DNA of 55,958 nt from an uncultured Candidatus Saccharibacteria bacterium (GCA_934725355.1 CAKVAO010000005.1:1-55958); one strand, 5' to 3'; positions 18,484 through 27,828 are shown, numbered from the stretch's first letter. The notes: generated by a model from the letters alone, not told the origin. Program-made: numbers and translations.

Positions 18484-19287
18484 CTATAGCTCTGTCCAGC
18501 TAGTGGCAGTGGCTTTTAATAAGTCCTTCACCCAGACTGACCAGGTAGCAGCTCGCACAGCGATCTCGCCACTCCAAACTCTCATGGGTTGGTCAAATGC
18601 CTGACTAATCACCTGCCCATTTTGTGCTACAAATAGATTATTGTCATGGAACAGTGTGACCGTTACTGGATAAGTTATAGTTAGCTTGTGCAGCGTTTCC
18701 GCCGCCTGCTTAATGCCCATAGAGAAAGTAATCATCCGTGGGTAATAAACTGCTCGTGCCAACTTCTGCAGCTGGCTTAAACTAACCACTAGATTTGTCT
18801 GTGGGCGGCTTAGCACTGTTTCAGCGCCATTAGTTATCGAGTCTACTGCATCACGAGTCATGGTTATAGTAGCACTTTTATCATCTAGTAGATATACTTC
18901 GAACAGTCCAGATGTCTCGGCATTAGCACCGTTGTCACCGATAAACAGCATGTTTCCCGACCATTCACCAGCAGACTGCAGATAAGGCATTGTGCCCCTA
19001 GCAAATCCACCCGAGGGATTCGACTCTGTAAATATCAAATCATCAATGCGTTGCGCCACAATAGTCGGCAGTTTGCGTTTCAGGGCATCCGGCATAATTA
19101 CACGCATCATACCAGCGCCAGCCTTCAAACCCATTTCGTAGGCATTGGCTACCGCTAGAAAGCCTTTGTCACTACCGCCAACAATAGTTAAGCGACCCGC
19201 TTGATCACGCCGCTCTGGTTTACTCCACAGTACATCGTCAAATAGCGGTTCTGATTTAGTCTGTTTCTGCCAATAGTCATTATCCAT
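18484..19287 (-). CDS. NAD(P)H-hydrate dehydratase (NnrD/YjeF C-terminal)-like protein
   Basis: A 267-residue protein with the N-terminal part of the NnrD ribokinase-like fold: GRLTIVGGSDKGFLAVANAY followed by LKAGAGMMRVIMPD. NnrD repairs hydrated NAD(P)H using ATP or ADP. The C-terminal GTGD motif that carries the catalytic Asp is not present; its place reads QPMRVWSGEIA. The enzyme may be diverged or inactive. The start at 19287 (MDNDYWQKQ) is chosen because TATTAT (19294-19299) ends exactly 6 nt upstream with no ribosome binding site, the same layout as several neighbours. Confidence 0.65.
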   Translation of the reverse strand: MDNDYWQKQTKSEPLFDDVLWSKPERRDQAGRLTIVGGSDKGFLAVANAYEMGLKAGAGMMRVIMPDALKRKLPTIVAQRIDDLIFTESNPSGGFARGTMPYLQSAGEWSGNMLFIGDNGANAETSGLFEVYLLDDKSATITMTRDAVDSITNGAETVLSRPQTNLVVSLSQLQKLARAVYYPRMITFSMGIKQAAETLHKLTITYPVTVTLFHDNNLFVAQNGQVISQAFDQPMRVWSGEIAVRAATWSVWVKDLLKATATSWTEL

Positions 19288-19320
19288 GTAGCTATAATAC
19301 ACCCGTATTTATTACATTTG

Positions 19321-20205
19321 TTATATTCGAATATCGATGCTAATCGGACAGTGGTCGGAGCCCATTTGTAATTGATAAATCCTTGCGTCCGCCAACTTAC
19401 CTAGTAACACCTGGTCGACCATAAAGTAGTCAATACGCCAACCGACATTACGTTCACGGCTGTGCGCCCAATGCGACCACCAAGTATACTGATTTGGCTC
19501 ATTGCCATGAATTACACGAAAGCTGTCTAGAAACCCATCAGCAGCGTAATTATGCCAGCCCATGCGCTCTGCATTTGTAAAGCCTGCTCGACCGCGATTC
19601 GACGCTGGATTTGCAATGTCGATTTCCTCTGCAGCCACGTTCAGGTCGCCACAAAAGATTACTGGCTTTGTTTGACGCAGCTGCGATAGATATTCACGGA
19701 ATGCTGGGTCCCAGTCATTTTCACGCAGGTTTAATCGACTAAGGTCAGGCTTGGCGTTTGGCGTATATACTGTTACCAAATAGGCGTTGCCTAAATCAAC
19801 CGCTATTACTCGTCCTTCGTCATTTGAATCACCATAATTGTCTGCTAGATTATACTGTTTAACAATGTCGACTGGCAAATTAAATGAAATGTTAGCATCG
19901 TCTAGCGCCAGAGCATCCTTGATCAGGAGTCCAGTCCCACTATAGCCTGGACGTCTAGCGCTATTGATAACTAGATGATAGCCCGGAATATCTAGTGCTA
20001 CTTGGGTGGATTTTACTTTTGGCGGCTCTACTGGCGCACCCGATAGACCGCTAGGGGTAGCATTCACATCCACAATTTGCGATGGCTGAATCTTTACCTC
20101 TTGCAAACACAAAATATCAGGGTGAGCTGCGTCTACAAATTCACGCAGTGCGCCTTTATTTGTCACCGCACGCAATCCATTGACATTCCAAGACGCAATT
20201 AACAT
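19321..20205 (-). CDS. xth: Exodeoxyribonuclease III
   Basis: A 294-residue AP endonuclease/3'-5' exonuclease of the EEP superfamily, acting in base-excision repair. Motifs: SWNVNGLRA, DILCLQEVK, CGDLNVAAEEID, and the C-terminal WRIDYFMV and MGSDHCPISI. An insertion of about 25 residues follows the LQEVK motif (residues about 45-65). It starts immediately after the stop of the membrane protein gene upstream, so it is probably co-transcribed with it. Confidence 0.95.
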   Translation of the reverse strand: MLIASWNVNGLRAVTNKGALREFVDAAHPDILCLQEVKIQPSQIVDVNATPSGLSGAPVEPPKVKSTQVALDIPGYHLVINSARRPGYSGTGLLIKDALALDDANISFNLPVDIVKQYNLADNYGDSNDEGRVIAVDLGNAYLVTVYTPNAKPDLSRLNLRENDWDPAFREYLSQLRQTKPVIFCGDLNVAAEEIDIANPASNRGRAGFTNAERMGWHNYAADGFLDSFRVIHGNEPNQYTWWSHWAHSRERNVGWRIDYFMVDQVLLGKLADARIYQLQMGSDHCPISIDIRI

Positions 20206-20901
20206 TTATTTTACCAGTGTAGCTTTAACTCGCTCGCTAATTCGGAAGTACATAATTAGTAAGCATGTAGTAATTGCTAAGACGACCAAGCCGCCTATCG
20301 TCGTAATAATATCGGGCGCCGTACAACTAGACACCGAGATTAACCTCTCCCATCCATACGATGGTCGCGAAGCACAATCAACAACCAGTGATATCAGTGA
20401 GGTTAATGCCGACAGAACATAGCAGGTCGCGAGAGTCGCCATCGCCATCTTGCGTGCAATAAAGCGCTGCTCGACAATATAGACCAACGTAATTAGAGAC
20501 ATTACACCACTAACCAGCAGTGTAATTGCGCTTAGCACCAAAGTAGCGTCACTATCACCGCTTGTCATGTCAGCTAAAATCTCGAAGAAATTCCAAACGC
20601 CGCCAATTCCAGTTATGCCGAAGGAGACAGTAAAGAATGCTAACCAGCCACTTACACCCTTTATGTCAGGATTAACGCTTGCCACGTTTTGCGAAGGGGC
20701 AGCATGTTTAGGCTCTGCGGCCTTAACCGCAGGCTCTTCTTGTGCTGCCTTTGCGTCATCAGAGACTTTGGTCTCGTTAGCCTCTTTGGTTACCACAGTA
20801 TCTGTAGCATCTTCAGTCACCACAGTGCCTTTAGTGTCTTTAGTCTCTACGGCTTTATCCTTAGCTGGTTCAGCCGCCTTGCTCTTAACTTCATCAGACA
20901 T
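20206..20901 (-). CDS. Membrane protein, DUF2569-like
   Basis: A 231-residue protein. Residues 1-80 are a low-complexity, Ala/Lys/Asp/Glu/Thr-rich cytoplasmic-type region. Then comes GVSGWLAFFTVSFGITGIGG and four hydrophobic segments. The GWLAFF motif and helix spacing recall DUF2569; the function is unknown. I start at 20901 because TAGGAGGAATAGTG precedes that ATG. xth follows directly. Confidence 0.7.
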   Translation of the reverse strand: MSDEVKSKAAEPAKDKAVETKDTKGTVVTEDATDTVVTKEANETKVSDDAKAAQEEPAVKAAEPKHAAPSQNVASVNPDIKGVSGWLAFFTVSFGITGIGGVWNFFEILADMTSGDSDATLVLSAITLLVSGVMSLITLVYIVEQRFIARKMAMATLATCYVLSALTSLISLVVDCASRPSYGWERLISVSSCTAPDIITTIGGLVVLAITTCLLIMYFRISERVKATLVK

Positions 20902-20971
20902 CACTATTCCTCCTAATTATCCCGTAAATACGTTAAACGTTCTATCTATATTTTAGCACGAACGCTATAGA

Positions 20972-21499
20972 TTACCTGAAATTTTTATCTAACCGCTTTA
21001 TCTCGCGTGCCGTATCGCGCTTTTTGATCGATTCGCGCTTGTCATACTGCTTTTTACCCTTACCCAGCATGATCACTAGTTTAATATACCGACCACCTGT
21101 TAGCAGTTTTGTTGGCACAATAGTTAAGCCGGACTGCCTAGCCTCGTTAAAGCGATCGATTTCCCGACGGTGCGCCAAGATCCGTCGAGCCGTTGTGTCC
21201 ACTGTAGTCGTTGGCTGACCACTGCTCTTAGGCGCATTATTATTTAACGTAAACGAGGCGTTAATTAAGAATAATTCAGTTTTACCAGTCCGCGGATTGA
21301 TTTTTGGTGTTACATAGGCACCCTTTAAATTTACCCTGTTAGTACGTGCCGCTTTCACCTCTAAACCCGTCAACTCTAGCCCAACTGTCAAACTATCTGA
21401 TAGATTGTAATCAAAGCCGGCGCGGCGATTCAAAATCACCGTCGAAGTTTGCGCTCTTTTGCTAGTTTTATGTCCGCGTCGAGTTACTGACTTTGTCAT
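20972..21499 (-). CDS. smpB: SsrA-binding protein SmpB
   Basis: A 175-residue tmRNA-binding protein that brings tmRNA to stalled ribosomes for rescue. Motifs: VILNRRAGFDYNLSDSLTVG, LTGLEVKAARTNRVNLKGAY, LFLINASF and the basic C-terminal tail KGKKQYDKRESIKKRDTARE. It is slightly long because of an insertion after the NASF motif. The ATG at 21499 lies exactly 6 nt from a TATAAT box (21506-21511) and has no ribosome binding site, so I prefer it to the longer frame. tmRNA itself is not seen in the window. Confidence 0.96.
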   Translation of the reverse strand: MTKSVTRRGHKTSKRAQTSTVILNRRAGFDYNLSDSLTVGLELTGLEVKAARTNRVNLKGAYVTPKINPRTGKTELFLINASFTLNNNAPKSSGQPTTTVDTTARRILAHRREIDRFNEARQSGLTIVPTKLLTGGRYIKLVIMLGKGKKQYDKRESIKKRDTAREIKRLDKNFR

Positions 21500-21505
21500 A
21501 CACCT

Positions 21506-21530
21506 ATTATATACCACACTATGTTATAAT
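21506..21530. promoter_or_regulatory. Compact divergent promoters of smpB and a GT4 gene
   Basis: Two back-to-back -10 boxes lie 13 bp apart: TATAAT on the minus strand (21511-21506, 6 nt before smpB) and TATAAT on the plus strand (21525-21530, with TG upstream as an extended -10, 8 nt before the GT4 ATG). Neither transcript would have room for a Shine-Dalgarno leader. Confidence 0.6.
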
Positions 21531-21538
21531 CTAAACAT

Positions 21539-22558
21539 ATGAAACGACTGACTGTTAACCTGGTTTCAGAGAGCGAGTTCACTGTTCAGGGACACGGCGT
21601 CCATACGGCATATATCGAAATGCGCAATGGGCTCGAAGCACAACCAGACATTAACTTAATAGTCAACTCAAAGCCCCTCGACAATATAGCTATCACCCAT
21701 ATCCATACTGTAGGCTCGTTCTCCCTTCGCAGGTTGATTTCGCGTAAGGGCGGCAAGAAAGTTGTCAGCGCCCACATTGTACCCGAATCACTAGTCGGAT
21801 CAATCATTGGTGCTAGATGGTGGTCGCACATTTTCAAGTACTATCTACGCTGGTTCTATAACCGCGCTGATATGGTTCTAGCTGTATCCCCTGCAACGAA
21901 AGAGAATCTAGTCAAAATAGGCGTTCATAAACCAATTGAAATATTAGAGAACTCTATTGATACATCACAGTATCAAACAACCGCCGAACAAAAACGTAAA
22001 ATTCGCGAGAAGCTAGACTTGCCTCAGGATAAATTCATCGTTGTCGGTAACGGACAGATTCAGCCACGCAAGCGCTTCGATACCTTTATTAAAATCGCAC
22101 AGCAGCTGCCCGACATACAATTCATCTGGGTGGGTGGCATTCCCTTTAAGGCGATGGGCGCCGACTTTATTGAGCTTAACCACCTAATGAAACACCACCC
22201 GAAGAATATGCTTGTTACCGACGTCATCCCGTTAGCACAGTCTCGTCTATATACTCGTGCCGCCGATGCAATGTTTATGCCATCAGTCCAAGAAACATTT
22301 GGCATGTCAATCATAGAGGGTGCAGCATCGGGACTGCCAATTGTTGCGCGCGATATTCATGACTACGCTGCAACGTTTGGCGACTCTATTATTCGCACAG
22401 ATGAAAAAGGCTTTGCTAAAGCTATTAAGGAACTATATAACAGCAGCGATTATTATGCTAAATGGCAGAAGAAGTCACTCGCATTAGCCAAAAAATACGA
22501 CACTAAAGCCGCTACTACTAAATTAGTCAAAATCTATCGCAATCTAATAGAGCTATAG
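21539..22558 (+). CDS. GT4 family glycosyltransferase
   Basis: A 339-residue GT-B glycosyltransferase. N-terminal acceptor domain, then VVGNGQIQPRKRFDTFIKIA, then the GT4 donor-site motif PSVQETFGMSIIEGAASGLPIV. It is followed by a second GT4 enzyme 13 bp downstream. Such pairs in wall-less or small-genome bacteria make mono- and diglucosyl-diacylglycerol for the membrane; that assignment is by analogy. There is no ribosome binding site; the -10 box ends 8 nt before the ATG. Confidence 0.85.
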   Translation: MKRLTVNLVSESEFTVQGHGVHTAYIEMRNGLEAQPDINLIVNSKPLDNIAITHIHTVGSFSLRRLISRKGGKKVVSAHIVPESLVGSIIGARWWSHIFKYYLRWFYNRADMVLAVSPATKENLVKIGVHKPIEILENSIDTSQYQTTAEQKRKIREKLDLPQDKFIVVGNGQIQPRKRFDTFIKIAQQLPDIQFIWVGGIPFKAMGADFIELNHLMKHHPKNMLVTDVIPLAQSRLYTRAADAMFMPSVQETFGMSIIEGAASGLPIVARDIHDYAATFGDSIIRTDEKGFAKAIKELYNSSDYYAKWQKKSLALAKKYDTKAATTKLVKIYRNLIEL

Positions 22559-22571
22559 TATAATTAATTAT

Positions 22572-23846
22572 ATGCGAATCGGATTATTTACCGATACTTA
22601 TCGACCTGCCCAAAACGGCGTTGTTTTAGTAGTTGATGTAACTAGGCGCGAGCTCGAAGCTATGGGACACGAAGTCTATGTGTTTGCCCCTAGCGCCAAT
22701 CTGCGCAACCAAGTTTCAGAGCTTGACGCAGAAGACGATCATTTAATACACTTTCCAACTATTCGTGGCGTGGGCTTCAAAGAGGGTCAAATATCTCTGT
22801 TCTTTCCTAATCACTTAGTCGAGAAAATCAGCAAGCTAAAACTAGACATTTTGCATTTCTTTACTGCCGGTCAGATGTCAATGTTTTGTTGTTACGCCGC
22901 CCGCAAAACCGGTGCAGCCTTAATTGGTCAACACTGCACTGATACATACGAGTATTCCGACAGTTATCACCTACTGAAGGTCGGCTACGCTGCCTTAGCC
23001 ACGGCAATGCCATTAGTCGTACCAATGAGTCCACGACAACGGCTGGCTTTCGCCAAGCGTGTGGCGATGGGCAAAACTGACGATAATTGGGGCAAGCGAT
23101 TAGTTGGAAATATGTTAGCGCTATGGTATCAAGCTTGCGACGAAGTTGTAGCAGTCAGCAATAAATCCGCCAATCAGCTGCGTCAAATTGCTAGCGAGAA
23201 TGATTGCTCTATTAACTTGTCCGTTGTGCCAACCGGTGTTAATCCACCATGCACTCCGACAGACGCCGAGATCAACGAATTCTGCGCAAACTTTGATATA
23301 TATAGGGATGCTGATAACGTAATCTATTTTGGACGGCTAGGACAAGAGAAAAACTTGGCTATGCTAATCAAAGTGATTGAACGTGTTGTCGAGCACGACC
23401 CGAAGGCCAATCTAATTTTTGGTGGCGATTGGGAGTATCGCGCAACACTAGAAAAGCTAGCACTAGATAGCCCCGCTCGCGATCACATTATATTTACTGG
23501 CCGCTACAATCATGAAGACGTCGGTCTATTAACCGCAGTTAGCAAAATTTATCTGTTTCCGTCACTCACAGACACACAGGGTTTGGCGGTTACGGAGGCG
23601 GCTTATGGTGGATTGCCTATCGTGCTATGCGATCCACTTGCGCCAGCTTGCTTCGTTGATGGCCAGAATGGCTATGTTGCTAAGAATGACCCTGCTGATT
23701 TCGCCGATAAAATAGTCCAGATTTTATCTAATGAAAAGTTGTACAAAAAATTTAGTGCCAAATCGCGCGAGCTTGCCGCCGATCTAACTGAGCGCAAACA
23801 GACTCAGAAACTAGTCGAGCTATATCGCAAAGCGCTTAGAAAATAA
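22572..23846 (+). CDS. GT4 family glycosyltransferase, glycolipid synthase-like
   Basis: A 424-residue GT-B enzyme. The N-terminus MRIGLFTDTYRPAQNGVVLVV is typical of the diacylglycerol glucosyltransferase-like GT4 subgroup. The donor domain has VIYFGRLGQEKNLAMLIKV and FPSLTDTQGLAVTEAAYGGLP. A TATAAT box (22559-22564) overlaps the stop of the upstream GT4 gene and ends 7 nt before this ATG, so it has its own leaderless-type promoter. It probably acts with its neighbour in glycolipid synthesis. Confidence 0.85.
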   Translation: MRIGLFTDTYRPAQNGVVLVVDVTRRELEAMGHEVYVFAPSANLRNQVSELDAEDDHLIHFPTIRGVGFKEGQISLFFPNHLVEKISKLKLDILHFFTAGQMSMFCCYAARKTGAALIGQHCTDTYEYSDSYHLLKVGYAALATAMPLVVPMSPRQRLAFAKRVAMGKTDDNWGKRLVGNMLALWYQACDEVVAVSNKSANQLRQIASENDCSINLSVVPTGVNPPCTPTDAEINEFCANFDIYRDADNVIYFGRLGQEKNLAMLIKVIERVVEHDPKANLIFGGDWEYRATLEKLALDSPARDHIIFTGRYNHEDVGLLTAVSKIYLFPSLTDTQGLAVTEAAYGGLPIVLCDPLAPACFVDGQNGYVAKNDPADFADKIVQILSNEKLYKKFSAKSRELAADLTERKQTQKLVELYRKALRK

Positions 23847-23906
23847 CTACTAGCGTCGCTAGTTTAACGCACATTAGCCACCCCTCGCATAGCGAGGAGC
23901 TTCTGA

Positions 23907-24170
23907 CTAAATATATCCATTTGCCTTGAGCTGTTGATCGATTGCAGGACGATCAAAGCCTAGAATGATGTTACCTGCAATATCAATCACAGGCACACCA
24001 CGAAAATTTCCACCAATCTTTTGCATTAGCTCGTCATGTGCAGCTGGATCTTCCTCAATATTCTTCTCGTCTACAGGCACGTTCTTGCTAGCCATATACT
24101 GCCGTGCCATTTTACAATATGCACACCAATTAGTGCTATAAATTATCACTGGAGATTTCTCTTCACTCAT
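23907..24170 (-). CDS. Glutaredoxin-like protein
   Basis: An 87-residue thioredoxin-fold protein with the redox motif CAYC in YSTNWCAYCKMARQY and a cis-Pro in RGVPVIDI. It resembles NrdH/mycoredoxin-type glutaredoxins, which take electrons from thioredoxin reductase or a thiol. trxB lies just upstream in the same direction, which fits a shared redox pathway. It has AAGGAGG and its own TATAAT (24203-24198) inside the end of the previous gene. Confidence 0.9.
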   Translation of the reverse strand: MSEEKSPVIIYSTNWCAYCKMARQYMASKNVPVDEKNIEEDPAAHDELMQKIGGNFRGVPVIDIAGNIILGFDRPAIDQQLKANGYI

Positions 24171-24198
24171 TAATCCTCCTTATTTACGCTTATCTTTA

Positions 24199-24399
24199 TT
24201 ATAACATAGTATGGCTAGTTAAATGCCAGCCACCGCAGAATGAACAGTGATAAACCTTCAGCTTTAACTGTCTAGTCAAGTCTCGCAACTCTACTTCACG
24301 CGCCACTAGCTCTGCCTCCTCCTCTGATTCATAGCGATTCTTACCGCATGAACGTTTAGGTGGTATGGGCAGCATAAAACGTTGCTTGTGTCGCGCCAC
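24199..24399 (-). CDS. Small zinc-ribbon-like protein
   Basis: A 66-residue basic protein with one CxxC and a following His in YHCSFCGGWHLTS, plus a Cys near residue 18. A metal-binding knuckle is likely. The GTG start overlaps the trxB stop (TAGTG). Function unknown; co-transcription with trxB is likely. Confidence 0.65.
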   Translation of the reverse strand: MARHKQRFMLPIPPKRSCGKNRYESEEEAELVAREVELRDLTRQLKLKVYHCSFCGGWHLTSHTML

Positions 24400-25343
24400 T
24401 ATGCCTCACCTCGCAAATACGATCGAATATTAAAGACCGCCGACGCGCCCTCGCCACTCGCAGTTACAATCTGCTTGGTTGACCCTGCGCGGACATCACC
24501 AGCCGCAAATACACCTGGTAAATTAGTCTGCATGTGGTCGTTCGTTATAACGCAACCTGATTTATCTAGCTTTACGCCTGAGTCAGCCAAATAACCCGTA
24601 TTTGGCACTGACCCTGCAAAGATAAAGATACCGTCAGCCTTGATGTTTTGCTGTTCTGCTTCGCCATCAGTCTTGTAAACCGCTAGCCCCGTGACATTGC
24701 GACTGTCGTCAACTAAGATTTCATCAGGAGTCCACCCTTCCATTAGAGTAATCTTCTTGTCTTTTACCGCCTGCTGCAACTGCACCTTTAGTACATCACT
24801 CGCCTTTATGTAACTGCGCACCACCATTGTTAGATGTTTAGCGAACTTAGTTAAGTATAAGGCTTCTTGTACAGCCGAATTAGCACCACCAATCACAACA
24901 ATCTCGCGGTCACGATACAAGGCACCGTCGCAAGTAGCACAATAATGCACACCATGACCAGTCAATTTATCCTCTAAGGGTAAGCCTAATCGCCGATATT
25001 GCGCACCGCTAGCAATCAGACAAGATTTAGCTAGGTACGTTTCGCCTTCGCGTGTTTCAATCTTTACTTTGCCATCTACACGCTCTAGGTGCGTTACGTC
25101 ATTAAAGCGGATCTCCGCGCCAAAGCGCTCAGCTTGATCCTGATAATCCTGCGCCAAGGTTAACCCCTCGACACCATCGCTAAAACCAGGGTAATTATCC
25201 ACTCGGTCAATCGTCGCCATTACACCGCCGATCACAGCACGCTCTAACACTACTGTTTTAATGCCCTCACGACTAGCATAGATTGCTGCAGTCAGCGCTG
25301 CAGGACCACCGCCAACAATTACTAAATCATAGTCCGTTATCAT
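24399..25343 (-). CDS. trxB: Thioredoxin reductase
   Basis: A 314-residue flavoprotein disulfide reductase. FAD motif GGGPAALTAAIYASREG at the N-terminus, redox-active CATCD near residue 137, NADPH motif VVIGGANSAVQEAL, and the C-terminal FAD motif GVFAAGDVRAG. It reduces thioredoxin or the neighbouring glutaredoxin-like protein. TATAAT (25350-25355) ends 6 nt before the ATG and there is no ribosome binding site, so the mRNA is probably leaderless. Confidence 0.96.
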   Translation of the reverse strand: MITDYDLVIVGGGPAALTAAIYASREGIKTVVLERAVIGGVMATIDRVDNYPGFSDGVEGLTLAQDYQDQAERFGAEIRFNDVTHLERVDGKVKIETREGETYLAKSCLIASGAQYRRLGLPLEDKLTGHGVHYCATCDGALYRDREIVVIGGANSAVQEALYLTKFAKHLTMVVRSYIKASDVLKVQLQQAVKDKKITLMEGWTPDEILVDDSRNVTGLAVYKTDGEAEQQNIKADGIFIFAGSVPNTGYLADSGVKLDKSGCVITNDHMQTNLPGVFAAGDVRAGSTKQIVTASGEGASAVFNIRSYLRGEA

Positions 25344-25345
25344 GG

Positions 25346-25816
25346 CTATATTATACGCTTAGTGTATTTGACCTGCCAAATACCCAGTACCATTAAGACA
25401 GTACCAGCCACCATGACCGAAATCTGCCACACTTGCACTGTATTATCCACCGCCGCAAAGCGTGCCTTAGCAGGCTCTGATGCCTTATAGTAAACTTTAA
25501 CTACGTCACCCGGACCATATTCCTGATCAGTACGATGTTCGGCAGTGTAGCGATACTGTTGGCCACCTACCATATAGGCTACGGTCGGCTGATAATAGAC
25601 CTTCGAGGCGCATTCGTTCTTGCTATTGCACGAATAGTCGTCTTTACTACCAGAATCGACCACAATAGCATCGTCAACCGATTTCCAGCCGAGTCCACTC
25701 ACTGTTACACCTGTAGTTACCGCTCCAATTGCCAATAAAATTAAACCGACAATCATTGCTACCTTGCCAATCACATCGTTAGTCCGAAGACTTTGCGCCG
25801 CTTTGTTCTTAGCCAT
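25346..25816 (-). CDS. DUF3592 membrane protein
   Basis: A 156-residue protein with a membrane helix at each end and a small extracytoplasmic beta domain between, containing YQPTVAYMVGGQQYRYTAE and PGDVVKVYYKASEP. This layout and the GD.V.VYY.p..P pattern match DUF3592. Two Cys in the loop (CNSKNEC) could form a disulfide. AAAGGTGG precedes the start. Function unknown. Confidence 0.8.
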   Translation of the reverse strand: MAKNKAAQSLRTNDVIGKVAMIVGLILLAIGAVTTGVTVSGLGWKSVDDAIVVDSGSKDDYSCNSKNECASKVYYQPTVAYMVGGQQYRYTAEHRTDQEYGPGDVVKVYYKASEPAKARFAAVDNTVQVWQISVMVAGTVLMVLGIWQVKYTKRII

Positions 25817-25831
25817 CGCCCACCTTTCTAG

Positions 25832-27562
25832 TTATGCTTTACTTAATATTAACACACCATATGGAGATAAAGTAACAGTCTGACTAGCATTCACCTTGTC
25901 TAGCTGTGTATTCATGAAGTCTGACGAATAACCCTTCCACGACGAGTTAAAACGTACTTGCCAGTCACCATATGGCAGATATAATTTGTAGTTAGTCCAT
26001 TTTATACCACTAAAGTTAACCACAACAATCACTGGCTGGTTATTATCATCACCCCTTTGGTACATTAGCACGCGACAGTTTTCGTCCTGCATTAGAACTT
26101 TAATATAGCCAGATTGCAAGCCCGCGGTATCGCCGTATTTATTGGTACGCAGAGCAATTAGATCACGGTGTGCCGCTACAATACCACTGAACTTTTGCGT
26201 ATTCTGCCAGTCTAGCGAGTTCCAGTCATTAAAATCACCGCCTTGCAGGAACTCTGAGCCAGCTAAGAGCATTGGCATACCGGGTGCAGTCAAGGCGATA
26301 GCTGACGACAATACCGCAATTCTACGTGCGTTAACACTGTGCGTATCACGTTGCGCAACCGCCACCACGCGCGCACCGCCGTTAGCAGCCGTATCATGAC
26401 TGTCCGCAAAGACAACTCTTTGACGCCAATCGCCATTAAAATTCTGCATCAGCACATTAGCCAGATTTTGCAATCCTGGCTGTTCCATCCCAACATGTAG
26501 CGCTCCACGAATCACGTGTGGTAAACCTAGATCCCATTGTGCGTCAAAGCCTGCGCCGCCTCGATCAGTTGCTGTTGTAATCATACCGTTGCCCGAACAA
26601 TCCTCTGCAATCATCAGAGCGTCTGGCTTGATTTTGTGCGTCAAATTATTAATGTCCATCATCAGACGCCAAGCATCTGGAATATCATTGGCTGGATCGT
26701 TGTTTTGACCTGCTGTGTTGCGCAGATAAATCGTACTATCAACCCGAAAGCCATCCACGTGATATTCATTCAGCCACATCGAAACGTTATCTAGAATAAA
26801 GCTACGCACCTCTGGGCGACCGTAATCTGGCCGACCGCCCCATGGTGTATCGCCACGCGCATCATTATAAAAGTAAATGCCACCACGATTATTCTCGCTC
26901 CAGCCATCAAACTGCCAGAGATCAGTCGACGGGAAGAAGTGGTTGTACACCACGTCTAACACCACCGCCAGCCCACGTTGATGCGCCTCTTTGACAAATG
27001 TCTTCATGCCATACGCACCGCCATATAGACTCTCTACAGAATATATCGCACTCGGCGCATAACCCCAACCAAAGCTCTGAGCCATCGAAGTTACCGGCAT
27101 CAGCTCAATAGTTGTTACGCCTAAATCCTTTAGATAGTCCAGACGCTCTACCGCCGAAGCAAATGTTCCTGGTGTTGCAGGGTCTGGGCGATTAAACGTA
27201 CCGACATGCAATTCATATATAACTTGCTGCTCACGCGACGGCATTGTTACAGTTTCGTAGCCCGACCAGTCAAAACGACCATCTGTCACCACTGATTTAC
27301 CATCATCGCTATCAGTCAGCACGCGCGCACGCGGATCATTCTTGGTATGCACTAAGTGGTCGTAGCCCTTGATTTGATATTTATACGCGTTACCCGGCTG
27401 GACGCCTTTAATCCGCACCGACCAAATATTCGCGTCATCTTTGGTCATCTGAATCGGCTGCCAATTCGAAAAGTCCCCCATAACCGAAATTGCTTCAGCA
27501 AATGGCGACCACACACGAAATATTGCATAGCTGTCGTGCAGCTCAACCCCTAACTTACTCAT
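25832..27562 (-). CDS. GH13 alpha-glucan branching enzyme-like protein
   Basis: A 576-residue GH13 enzyme. An N-terminal CBM48-type domain (FRVWSPFAEAISVMGDFSNW) precedes the catalytic barrel. The nucleophile Asp is in DGFRVDSTIYL, the acid/base Glu in MIAEDCSG and the third acid in FADSHD. A C-terminal beta domain closes the protein. The plan fits 1,4-alpha-glucan branching or maltooligosyl-trehalose-type enzymes; the exact activity is not certain. A TAAAAT box ends 8 nt before the ATG. Confidence 0.85.
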   Translation of the reverse strand: MSKLGVELHDSYAIFRVWSPFAEAISVMGDFSNWQPIQMTKDDANIWSVRIKGVQPGNAYKYQIKGYDHLVHTKNDPRARVLTDSDDGKSVVTDGRFDWSGYETVTMPSREQQVIYELHVGTFNRPDPATPGTFASAVERLDYLKDLGVTTIELMPVTSMAQSFGWGYAPSAIYSVESLYGGAYGMKTFVKEAHQRGLAVVLDVVYNHFFPSTDLWQFDGWSENNRGGIYFYNDARGDTPWGGRPDYGRPEVRSFILDNVSMWLNEYHVDGFRVDSTIYLRNTAGQNNDPANDIPDAWRLMMDINNLTHKIKPDALMIAEDCSGNGMITTATDRGGAGFDAQWDLGLPHVIRGALHVGMEQPGLQNLANVLMQNFNGDWRQRVVFADSHDTAANGGARVVAVAQRDTHSVNARRIAVLSSAIALTAPGMPMLLAGSEFLQGGDFNDWNSLDWQNTQKFSGIVAAHRDLIALRTNKYGDTAGLQSGYIKVLMQDENCRVLMYQRGDDNNQPVIVVVNFSGIKWTNYKLYLPYGDWQVRFNSSWKGYSSDFMNTQLDKVNASQTVTLSPYGVLILSKA

Positions 27563-27661
27563 CTTTATCTATTTTAGCACAAGCTTAATCATTCTGCTGC
27601 ATCAACAGAATATGTTTCACTGCATAACGACAATCATGGGTGTCAAGCAAGTAAAACTTAC

Positions 27662-27694
27662 TAAAATAAAACAGCCCATAACATATGAGCTGCT
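27662..27694 (-). terminator. Orphaned terminator of tRNA-Gln
   Basis: On the minus strand AGCAGCTCAT pairs with ATGGGCTGTT (two G-T pairs) and is followed by TTTTATTTT. Before the prophage inserted, this terminator would have stood just after tRNA-Gln. It is now about 27.5 kb from the gene. Confidence 0.6.
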
Positions 27695-27717
27695 TTATGA
27701 AGGTTATAATAATTTCA

Positions 27718-27762
27718 TGGCTGGGGATGAGGGACTCGAACCCCCGATCACGGGACCAGAAC
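27718..27762 (-). repeat. attL: 45-bp 3' fragment of tRNA-Gln
   Basis: These 45 bp are identical to 55184-55228, the 3' part of tRNA-Gln including the encoded CCA. The match stops abruptly inside the anticodon arm. It marks the left prophage junction; the fragment itself cannot be a functional tRNA. Confidence 0.93.
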
Positions 27763-27828
27763 ACGGGGCTACGTAACAGTAGTACAAACCATAGACATAA
27801 TTTATACAAAAAGCTTTAGCTAAACCAT

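Noticed and set aside
27585..27809. Minus-strand ORF across attL
   Set aside because: It reads through the tRNA fragment and the terminator and has no protein-like composition.
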